Source: SG8-4 sp964598225 (GTDB lineage: Bacteria > Planctomycetota > Phycisphaerae > Sedimentisphaerales > Anaerobacaceae). From it: a stretch of 48,706 nucleotides of DNA. The notes beneath the pieces were generated by a model. The model worked only from the letters and a program-made list of their open reading frames with translations, was not told the DNA's origin and did not search any database. This document shows positions 1-6,316 of this stretch, piece after piece (position 1 is the stretch's first letter; every line of letters starts with the position of its first letter). The stretch covers positions 1 through 48,706 of the forward strand of contig CAZRBG010000043.1 of the NCBI GenBank assembly GCA_964598225.1, written 5' to 3'. Made by a program: the position numbers and the translations under genes.

Positions 1-82
1 GCGGCTCCGAACTTAGGTCGGAAAAAATCTCATCCACAACATTTGACAATAGCTCAAGAACAATGCTCCCTTCTTGTATCAT
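1..82 (-). CDS. Partial ORF downstream of DUF2281 antitoxin, possible toxin
   Basis: The frame opens with an ATG at 82-80 that shares one base with the stop codon of the upstream DUF2281 gene (TGATG), so the two are translationally coupled. The visible product starts MIQEGSIVLELLSNVVDEI and runs off the window edge after 27 residues. The opening MIQEGSIVL recalls the start of PemK/MazF-type toxins, but the following residues do not clearly continue that fold. A toxin role is inferred mainly from the position directly behind a DUF2281 antitoxin-like gene. PIN or RelE-type partners cannot be excluded. Confidence 0.4.
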   Translation of the reverse strand, partial: MIQEGSIVLELLSNVVDEIFSDLSSEP

Positions 83-291
83 CAGAGGCTATCCTTTACG
101 TCGTCGAGCGAATATAACGCAGGTTCTGACTCCATACCTCGCATTGCTTGCGAAAGTGAAAAGTGGGACCAACTAAAATCTCTGCCGTTATCAGTTTTTG
201 CCTCAAGGAATTCAACGAAGTCAAGGACTTCCGCTTGTACTGCCTCGGGTAATGCCTTGACACGCTCAATAATCTGCTCTGTTACAGTCAT
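82..291 (-). CDS. DUF2281 family protein, probable antitoxin
   Basis: A 69-aa acidic protein that begins MTVTEQIIERVKALPEAVQ and continues AEVLDFVEFLEAK. This short helical pattern (E-I-hydrophobic-K-L-P-E..E-V-L-D-F-V-E-F-L) is typical of DUF2281 proteins, which are usually the antitoxin half of small toxin-antitoxin pairs. The remaining 35 residues are charged and probably wrap around a partner. The stop overlaps the start of the next minus-strand frame at the window edge, which fits an antitoxin-toxin order. Family assignment is from sequence pattern; the toxin-antitoxin role is inference because the partner is cut off. Confidence 0.7.
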   Translation of the reverse strand: MTVTEQIIERVKALPEAVQAEVLDFVEFLEAKTDNGRDFSWSHFSLSQAMRGMESEPALYSLDDVKDSL

Positions 292-829
292 TTTCTTGTA
301 CTCCTAACGATGATATATAAACGTCAGGATACGATTCCCGGGCATGCTTGTCAAGCACATCTTATTGCAGGAACACAGGGCGCCCCTGCGGCCTGCAGGA
401 TTGTCTGATTTGTCGAAAGATAAATAAGTATGGTGTCCCCAAATAGCCCCAGATAGCTCAGGGCAGGCTCTGAGCACAGTCGAATGAAGAAAATCGTCAA
501 TCGTCAATAGTAAATGGTGAAGGCCTGCTGTCAGCCCTAACGCGATAAACGCTTAAAAAATCAATACAGCAACTCTTTACAGTAAAATCAGAACTCCAAG
601 AACTTAGTTCTTGATTCCGCGGAAAAACCCCTTGTGACATGCACTGGCGCTATCAAAAACGAGGGTGTTTTGCCGGTTTTCATGGGTTTATCAGCGGAAT
701 CAGTTCTTAAGGTTTGACCCTGATGTTTCCCCAAACAGCCGCATAAGAAACCGAAAAGATTTCGGTTCAGGGAAGGTATTTTTATACTTGACAGGAACCT
801 ATATGAATGACCCCTTTAGCTTCCTCCGA
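292..829. other. Gene-poor gap with dispersed repeat fragments
   Basis: No convincing gene is seen. Frames of 60-100 codons here (304-507 minus, 665-967 plus) have no family likeness, and the second runs into the kinase gene on the other strand. Around 455-520 lie fragments such as CAGGGCAGGCTCTGAGCAC and AATCGTCAATCGTCAATAG; a related ATTGACGATTGACTATTG run is seen at about 3730. These look like dispersed genomic repeats. Confidence 0.5.
603..711. repeat. Imperfect inverted repeat, about 110 bp
   Basis: The left arm at 603-631 contains CTTGATTCCGCGGAAAAACC and the right arm at 683-711 contains GGGTTTATCAGCGGAATCAG, which is its imperfect reverse complement. The arms are separated by about 50 bases. 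It could be a decayed miniature element or a structured transcript end. No flanking target duplication was recognised. Confidence 0.35.
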
Positions 830-1912
830 TTAGCGCACGTAGAAATAGAACCGATTGCCTGTGTACTCTATCCCAGTGATGTTCACGCTTTGTCCAACCT
901 CCTCATGCATGATATTGAAATTATTGGCATCAGCAACAAGTCGCGCCAAATACAATCCGAGCCCTGAGCCCGAAGATGCAATGCGGGCAGCATTTTGCCC
1001 TCTTCCGTACTTATCAAAAATGTGAGCCGTTTCCTCCGGACGAATGCGGGGACTGAATGACTCTACACTTGCTCTGACACCATCTTCAACATCAACAACC
1101 ATGACGGTTACCGTTTGATTTTGCAAAGAATACTTGACGGCGTTTTCCAGAAGAACTAACGGTATCGTATTGAATGAGGGAAAAAGAAGAGATGTCCTAT
1201 AAGATGTGCCTTCAAGGTTAATATATACACTTCTTTGGTTTGCCGTTGGATAGAATAATTTGGACATCTTATCAAAAATCTTATAAACCGGCGTTCGTAT
1301 CCTTTGACCATGCGATGCGGAATCAGGATTTGCCAAGAGGCTTGTGAGCTTAATGCGTTCTTCCAAGAGACCTACTGAGTGGAATAGGGTCCTCATCTTC
1401 GGAGATGCGTTCTCAATCTTTTCGCTAAACGTCTTTCCTTGCTCATCATATATGAGAACTTCGGCATTTCGGAACATCAAGGAAACGGCGGTTTTAATGT
1501 CGTGTAATATGCTGAGTGATGCGCTCGTCTTCTCCTCGACTAATGAGTTAACTTCCGAGACCAAAGACTGCATATTTTTGTACCAGTTGATAACATCCGG
1601 TTCGTCTACAGAATAGGTTGAGAGACGTTTCTTGGCCTTTCTCGGCAAGTCACGACACCAACCTCGCACGCGTAGGCCGTTGACAACAAAGGGGATACCA
1701 TCAAAGTCAGCTTTAAAAATAGTAAAGCCACGTGGACATTGTTCGAATGAACCCGGAGAACCTGTTGTAAGTCTATACTGACATGCCTTCGGTGAGCAGG
1801 TCTTGCATATTTCTGGTTGCCTTATAATGAGACCGTCTTTCATCACATGGTCCACACATATGTGTGGATATGGTGCGGCAATATCTATAAGCCTTATAAC
1901 CGCCTCTTTCAT
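830..1912 (-). CDS. Sensor histidine kinase with Cys-rich N-terminal region
   Basis: The frame could open at 1990, but the ATG at 1912 overlaps the stop of the upstream response-regulator gene as ATGA, so coupled translation from 1912 (360 aa) is preferred. In this numbering the phosphoacceptor box is SILHDIKT with His137, the N box is LLENAVKYS with Asn257, and the G box is SGSGLGLYLARL near 314-325. The region between them (VESFSPRI) stands where DxGxGI is usual. No membrane segment is seen, so the kinase should be cytosolic. The first 90 residues hold C19, C36, C39, C44, C59 and C86, including CKTCSPKAC; such a cluster could bind zinc or an iron-sulfur centre and act as the sensor. The kinase call is firm; the sensor idea is inference. 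Confidence 0.85.
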   Translation of the reverse strand: MKEAVIRLIDIAAPYPHICVDHVMKDGLIIRQPEICKTCSPKACQYRLTTGSPGSFEQCPRGFTIFKADFDGIPFVVNGLRVRGWCRDLPRKAKKRLSTYSVDEPDVINWYKNMQSLVSEVNSLVEEKTSASLSILHDIKTAVSLMFRNAEVLIYDEQGKTFSEKIENASPKMRTLFHSVGLLEERIKLTSLLANPDSASHGQRIRTPVYKIFDKMSKLFYPTANQRSVYINLEGTSYRTSLLFPSFNTIPLVLLENAVKYSLQNQTVTVMVVDVEDGVRASVESFSPRIRPEETAHIFDKYGRGQNAARIASSGSGLGLYLARLVADANNFNIMHEEVGQSVNITGIEYTGNRFYFYVR

Positions 1913-2580
1913 AACCATAGCCTGGATACGGCTTGGAGTAATGTTACAACTGAAGCCGCATTTGAAAGTTTTTCTGGTATGTTCTGGCATATGGATTTGA
2001 GGGCCGCTCCATCTTTTTTAACCACTGCATTCACCATACGCCGCTCAATCTTTTTCAGGTTTCTATTAGAGACACCACTCGATTTCAATAACTCAGAAAT
2101 AGCACCCCAATACCTGGTCAAGGTGATTCTTTCATTTATCAATCTGTCAAGCAATTCCTTGCACTCGATAATGGTGACAGGCTTCGAAAGGACGTCGTCG
2201 GCAAGTCGCCAGAACTCTGTCTTACTCAAATCGAAAGACTGCCCTGAAAATGCAACCACAATTTGCTTCGTGTTGACAGATTTAATTCTTTTCAGAACGC
2301 CTAAGCCATCACTAGGAGAAAGCTCCGGATCAGCTACACCCATTATGTCCAGAATGACGATGTCGAAATCACCACTTTCCAGCCGTTGAAGTTTTCTTGA
2401 GTCTACACGCGACCACCACTCAATGGTATACCCATCGTCCTGGAGAAGTTTAAAGGGAAAACTACTCTCTTCGTCGTCTATTACCACTATCTTCACTCGC
2501 TTTCGAAGCTGGTCCGGTGCTACCTGAGGTTCCAGTGCGCTCAATGTTCGTCGATTGAAAATATTTGTTCGCATACTCAT
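1909..2580 (-). CDS. Response regulator, receiver domain without DNA-binding domain
   Basis: A 223-aa protein with a receiver domain at about residues 29-140. The acidic pocket is IDDEE (D35, D36), the phosphoacceptor is D78 in ILDIM, the switch residue is S112 in FSGQ, and the conserved lysine is K133 in LSKPV. About ten extra residues (GVADPELSPS) follow the phosphorylated Asp. The last 75-80 residues are helical and match no output domain I recognise; there is no HTH, GGDEF or HD motif. It is the first gene of a two-gene operon with the kinase at 830-1912, four bases overlapping. It probably signals through a protein partner rather than DNA. Confidence 0.85.
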   Translation of the reverse strand: MSMRTNIFNRRTLSALEPQVAPDQLRKRVKIVVIDDEESSFPFKLLQDDGYTIEWWSRVDSRKLQRLESGDFDIVILDIMGVADPELSPSDGLGVLKRIKSVNTKQIVVAFSGQSFDLSKTEFWRLADDVLSKPVTIIECKELLDRLINERITLTRYWGAISELLKSSGVSNRNLKKIERRMVNAVVKKDGAALKSICQNIPEKLSNAASVVTLLQAVSRLWL

Positions 2581-2727
2581 TGTAAGTTGTGTCGTTGGTG
2601 TACAGCCACCGTCTTCAACAAAGTTAGATAAGTAACTATTTGGAAGGCTGTCCCATTTTCAACTCTCCTTAGCCAAATGATTCCTTATTTGCTTTCTCAT
2701 ACGGAGCGTCCACTGAGCACCGAAGAA

Positions 2728-2898
2728 TTAAAAAGCTGTCCGGTACATTTTTTTTCGCGCTCTGTCGCTCCAGTAGCTCGCGCACTCGCTAAGCACCCTT
2801 TGAATCTGCCAAGCTTGCTTTTTCGTATCATACTCCTTATCTTCATCCGAAACAACAAAATCCAGCCAAAATCCTGAACACAGAGCCATATCGTCCAT
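2728..2898 (-). CDS. Small protein of 56 aa upstream of the two-component pair, unknown
   Basis: An ATG at 2898-2896 is preceded at a good distance by AGAAGGG, a strong ribosome binding site. The product starts MDDMALCSGFWLDFVVSDED and ends RARKKMYRTAF before a TAA stop. Its composition is protein-like: mixed acidic and basic residues and regularly spaced aromatics (F10, W11, F14, W30, Y42, W43). It lies 147 bases ahead of the response regulator on the same strand and could belong to that transcript. No family is recognised. It may be a true small gene or the tail of a decayed larger one. Confidence 0.45.
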   Translation of the reverse strand: MDDMALCSGFWLDFVVSDEDKEYDTKKQAWQIQRVLSECASYWSDRARKKMYRTAF

Positions 2899-3218
2899 AT
2901 TCTGCCCTTCTATAAATAAAGGCGTTTCTCAGCCCCAAATGTAGACGATAAAAATGGGAAAAAATGAAAATTTTTTGCGGATCGGCGTTTTTGAGCTGTA
3001 AATGAGGATTCTGGATGAATTTTTTTTTTGACAGGATAACAGGATTTACTGGGATTTTTTATTGTTGTTCTTCTTAAACATGTTCATCCTGTAATCCCGT
3101 CTAAAATAAAGCAAAATCAGTGAAAACCGTGAAATCCGTGTCTGAAGGCTCTTAAGTATTGCTTTTTTGCGTTATTTTGGCTATTATGATCTTTGGTATA
3201 CCAATAGTTGGAGTAAGT
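2899..3218. other. AT-rich spacer, no gene seen
   Basis: The stretch contains TTTTTTTTTGACAGGATAACAGGAT near 3021-3045 and short direct echoes of ATCCTGTAATCC and AATCAGTGAAA. A frame opening at 3159 reads as a hydrophobic leader in front of the antitoxin, but the antitoxin start at 3219 has its own ribosome binding site, so the leader is probably not translated. Confidence 0.4.
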
Positions 3219-3407
3219 ATGGCAGAAATGATGCGAAAAGATCAGGCCCATAAGATTGTCGACAACATGGCGGATGATTCCACGTGGGATGATCTGATCA
3301 ATGAGATCTACGTGCGTCAGGTGATCGACCAGGGTCTTGCCGACAGCGAGGCAGGCAGGACGACGGACGTTAGCGATGTGCGAAGGAAGTACGGCCTGAC
3401 GCAATGA
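3219..3407 (+). CDS. RelE/ParE-associated antitoxin
   Basis: The ATG at 3219 follows GGAG at about 3210-3213 and gives 62 aa starting MAEMMRKDQAHKIVDNMADD. The core STWDDLINEIYVRQVIDQG and the tail LADSEAGRTTDVSDVRRKYG match a widespread antitoxin family whose members sit directly before RelE/ParE-type toxin genes. An earlier start at 3159 would add a hydrophobic leader and is less likely. The stop overlaps the next start (ATGA), the normal coupled layout, but the toxin that follows is only a fragment, so this antitoxin may now be an orphan or may act on a related toxin elsewhere. Confidence 0.8.
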   Translation: MAEMMRKDQAHKIVDNMADDSTWDDLINEIYVRQVIDQGLADSEAGRTTDVSDVRRKYGLTQ

Positions 3408-3517
3408 AACAAATCCGGGAGGTTATTGAAGGACCGTATCGCATCATTTACTACATTAAACCGGACCGGGTCGATGTACTTGCCGTGCTCCATGGAGCAC
3501 AAGACCTCACTAACTGA
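3404..3517 (+). pseudogene. C-terminal remnant of a RelE/ParE toxin
   Basis: The frame reads MKQIREVIEGPYRIIYYIKP and then DRVDVLAVLHGAQDLTN before TGA, 37 residues in all. This is the usual C-terminal half of RelE/ParE-family toxins (the IREVIEGPYRIIYYI strand pair and the final V-L-A-V-x-H-G-A strand). About 55-60 N-terminal residues that normally carry the first helices are absent. The ATG overlaps the antitoxin stop by four bases exactly as an intact toxin would, so an in-frame deletion of the first half is the simplest explanation. Loss of toxicity is inferred. Confidence 0.75.
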
Positions 3518-3617
3518 TACAGCCAAAATCACTGAAATCTGTGCCATGTATCTGTGTCCAAAAAACAAGCCTCAGTGTGCTCTGTGCCCTCTGTGGCTGA
3601 AAATACGCAGATTTGTC

Positions 3618-3646
3618 TTGAAAAATGGTGCTTAATATGGTATAAT
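3618..3646 (+). promoter_or_regulatory. Sigma-70-like promoter without an obvious gene
   Basis: TTGAAA at 3618-3623, a 17-base spacer and TATAAT at 3641-3646 make a near-consensus promoter. The next gene begins at 4479 after a repeat field, so either the transcript has a leader of over 800 bases, or it is noncoding, or the match is chance. Confidence 0.35.
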
Positions 3647-3830
3647 ATATAACTAACAATGGATTAGCGTATAGCGTGGAGCGTATGGCGGATAGGATAG
3701 AATACAGGAGACCTGAACATTGACTATTGAATATTGACGATTGACTATTGTTTTTCCTCTTCTCGATGTCCTGAAATCAGTGTCAATCCGTGTTAGTCAG
3801 TGTCGAAAATTGTGTTCATTCGTGAAAAAA

Positions 3831-4302
3831 TGCGAAACAAACCCAATTCAAACCCAATTGATCTGGATTCCCGCTTTCGCGGGAATGACAGGCGGACCGG
3901 CGGTTACAAAAAATGCGGAACAAACCCAATTTACTTCGTATTGCGTGATGCGTGCTGCGTACTCCGTAAGGAGTCCATAGGACTGCGGAAAGGAATTTTG
4001 CGAAACAAACCCAATTCTAAGCCAAATTCGCCTGGAGTGGGCCCGAAACTTGAAATACTGGATTCCCGCCGACGCGGGAATGACAGAGGGGCTGGCGGCT
4101 AAAAATTCGAAACAAACCCAATCTTGGGGCTGACAAAACGGCATAACCACTTGAAGGTCAAGGGTTTGTGGCATGTTCTGCCGTTTCCTGGTACTCCGAA
4201 ACAAACCCAATTCAAAGCCAATAGCCCCGCCTTCGGCGGGAAATCCTAAGCGCTAAGCTCTAAATCCTAAAATACTGGATTCCCGCCGTCGCGGGAATGA
4301 CA
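3831..4302. repeat. Field of two interleaved short repeats
   Basis: Repeat A is centred on CGAAACAAACCCAATT and occurs at 3831-3859, 3914-3932, 3998-4017, 4106-4122 and 4195-4222. Repeat B is a 28-base unit, CTGGATTCCCGC-NNN-CGCGGGAATGACA or close to it, at 3863-3890, 4058-4085 and 4275-4302. Unit B folds on itself (ATTCCCGC with GCGGGAAT). The A and B units lie in similar order, suggesting that a composite of about 200 bases was duplicated. Spacing is irregular, so this is not a CRISPR array. Some frames here read NKPNSNP but show no sign of selection as protein. Confidence 0.7.
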
Positions 4303-4478
4303 GGGGGGCGGGCTGCCCGAATACCGGGAGAAGAAGTGGTTATTTTGCGGAGGCGGACTCGACGTACTGCTCGCTATAGTGTAGAGTACGCTATCAGATT
4401 GTCGCGGGGCGTTTTGAGGGGGTGTCGCGGCACGTTCGGATCCAGTTGATGGAGCGTATTTAGCGAAAGGAGACGCAG

Positions 4479-5690
4479 ATGGTTGAGCGGATAAGAAGGC
4501 GGAGCTTTTTGGCGGGTCTCGCGGCCGCGGGGGCGGCAGGGCGGTTCGGCACGGGCGTGCAGGCGCAGACGGTAGGATCGGCCGGGAACGGCAAATGTAA
4601 GAACCTGAAGATCGCGAAAGCGGAGATTCTCCGGATAACGGGCAATAACGGGCGAAAGGTCCTTTATCTGAAGCTATGCGCGAATGACGGCACAATCGGT
4701 CTCTACGGGCCGATCGACAGCGAGGCGGCGATGCTGGTCGACCGGTTCTTCACCAAACGGCTGATCGGGCAGGACCCGCTGGCGGGCGAGGCATTCTGGG
4801 ACAGGATGTTCCGGGCGAGCCGGCACTCTCGCGGCAGCCATTACCTCATGGCTCTCAGTGCCGTGGATAACGCTCTCTGGGACCTTCGCGGGCGGCTTTT
4901 CGGCCTGCCGGTGTATCGACTGCTCGGCGGCTCGCGCAAGAAAGTCAGGGCTTATGCCAGTTGCCTGGGCTTCTCGCAGGAGCCGCCGGCACTACGGGCC
5001 AAGGCACGAGAACTCAAACGTGAAGGCTACAGGCACCAGAAGTGGTTCGTGCGCGATCGCGGCCCCGGCTACGGCCCCGAGGGCGTCGAGGCCGATGCGA
5101 AGGTAGTGCGCCTGCTGCGAGAGGCCGTGGGCGGCGACGTGGACCTGATGTTCGATGCGTTCTGGAAATGGGACCTGAATTATGCTCTGGCCTGGTCGAG
5201 GCGAGTCGAGCAGTACAAGCCTCGATGGATAGAAGAGCCGTTCCAGACGGCCAATCTGGATGCGTTCGTCGAGTTCAGCCGCGAAACGTCGATCCCCGTC
5301 GCTACGGGCGAGCATTTCTACGGCCGGTGGGACGTCCACAAATTCCTCAAGAACGATGCGATCATGGTCGTCCAGGCCGACCCGGAATGGTGTGGCGGGG
5401 TCAGCGAGCTGGTCAAGATGTGCACGCTGGCGTCCGTTCACGGGGTAAACGTGATTCCTCACGGCCACAGCATTCACGCCGCGATGCACGTGGTGGCGAG
5501 CCAGCCGGAGGAGATTTGCCCGCTCGTGGAGTATCTGATCCGCAAAATGAGCAGCTATTACGATTTCGAGATGCACCAGCCGAAGCCGGTCGACGGGATG
5601 CTGGAATTGCCGGATCGGCCCGGTTTCGGAATCGAGCTGGACGAGTCCAAAATTGCCGATATACGCCCGATATCGTGGCAGCAGAGCTGA
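4479..5690 (+). CDS. TAT-exported enolase-superfamily protein (mandelate racemase/muconate lactonizing type)
   Basis: The start at 4479 has AAAGGAG ten bases upstream. The 403-aa product begins with a twin-arginine signal (RIRRRSFLAGLAAAGAA), so it should be folded before export. The enolase-superfamily barrel follows: metal ligands are D226 in MFDAF, E252 or E253 in WIEEPF and E278 in ATGEH, with H328/H330 in IPHGHS as likely acid-base residues and HQKWF near 187 on the second strand. This family removes a proton next to a carboxylate, usually in sugar-acid dehydration or racemisation. The metal site looks complete. Substrate cannot be fixed; acid-sugar dehydratase is the best guess. Export is odd for a family that is normally cytosolic. 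Confidence 0.85.
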   Translation: MVERIRRRSFLAGLAAAGAAGRFGTGVQAQTVGSAGNGKCKNLKIAKAEILRITGNNGRKVLYLKLCANDGTIGLYGPIDSEAAMLVDRFFTKRLIGQDPLAGEAFWDRMFRASRHSRGSHYLMALSAVDNALWDLRGRLFGLPVYRLLGGSRKKVRAYASCLGFSQEPPALRAKARELKREGYRHQKWFVRDRGPGYGPEGVEADAKVVRLLREAVGGDVDLMFDAFWKWDLNYALAWSRRVEQYKPRWIEEPFQTANLDAFVEFSRETSIPVATGEHFYGRWDVHKFLKNDAIMVVQADPEWCGGVSELVKMCTLASVHGVNVIPHGHSIHAAMHVVASQPEEICPLVEYLIRKMSSYYDFEMHQPKPVDGMLELPDRPGFGIELDESKIADIRPISWQQS

Positions 5691-6316
5691 TTTGACTGTC
5701 TATCGGGGTTTCTCCGAGAGGGGAGCCCCTGCCTGAACGCTTGAAGGAGGAGTGAAGATAAGCAGGGGCCCCGAAAGGCTGTGAAAACAGTGTTCACAGC
5801 CTACTGATAAGTCCTTTCTATTATCAAAAGGCGTATCGACGGCGATGGGTAACGAAAAAAGGCCCCTGCCCAAGGATTCAGCCTCAACAGGAGCCCCGCC
5901 AGTAGCATCCGGCATATTTTTCATTATGTAGCACGATTACCCTCTTAGTGCCGTCTGCAAGCCGAAACATAACGGATATTTTTGCCAAATTGGCGATAGA
6001 CGGAACATTTTGAGATTTGCGTGCTGCGAAGATGACTTTTGTTTTACAAAAGTGCCAAAGAAGCTGCCTTTTTATTCCGAAAAGCATGAACAGCGCCTTA
6101 TGAATAGTCCCTGGAAACCGGAATTCCTGCATTTTTTTGGTGACGTCGGGGCGTGTGGCTGGCTCTATACATAGAAGAGGTGGCCCACTTGGTCCCGATT
6201 TCGAGCCTGCCGGGAGCTGGCTTGAGCTTGACAAGAAATTCCGATAATAGTAAACTTGGATAAAATAGGCAATTTTTTGGAATGGTTAAATCTTAACAAT
6301 TTTGAGGAGTATTACA
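5691..6316. other. Intergenic region with hairpins
   Basis: No gene is supported. The region holds three related GGAGCCCCTGCC-like segments (about 5720, 5760 and 5860-5900), partly inverted to each other, and a perfect hairpin at 5776-5802 listed separately. Minus-strand frames of 74 and 116 codons overlap these repeats and resemble no family. The end carries the ribosome binding site for the next gene. Confidence 0.45.
5776..5802 (+). terminator. Perfect 10-bp hairpin, possible terminator
   Basis: AGGCTGTGAA at 5776-5785 and TTCACAGCCT at 5793-5802 pair perfectly around a seven-base loop. There is no T-run after it, so intrinsic termination is uncertain. The stem resembles the clear terminator at 8432-8469 (GGGCTGTG/CACAGCCC). 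Confidence 0.4.

Noticed and set aside
304..507. 67-codon minus-strand frame next to the DUF2281 gene
   Set aside because: It runs through dispersed repeat sequence and its product has no protein-like pattern.
1817..2389. 190-codon plus-strand frame across the kinase and regulator
   Set aside because: Both overlapping minus-strand genes have intact catalytic motifs; this frame has none.
3831..4302. Possible CRISPR array
   Set aside because: Repeat units are unevenly spaced, of two kinds, and the spacers themselves contain repeats; no cas gene is near.
5700..6234. Minus-strand frames of 74 and 116 codons
   Set aside because: They overlap each other and GC-rich repeat segments, and show no recognisable protein pattern.
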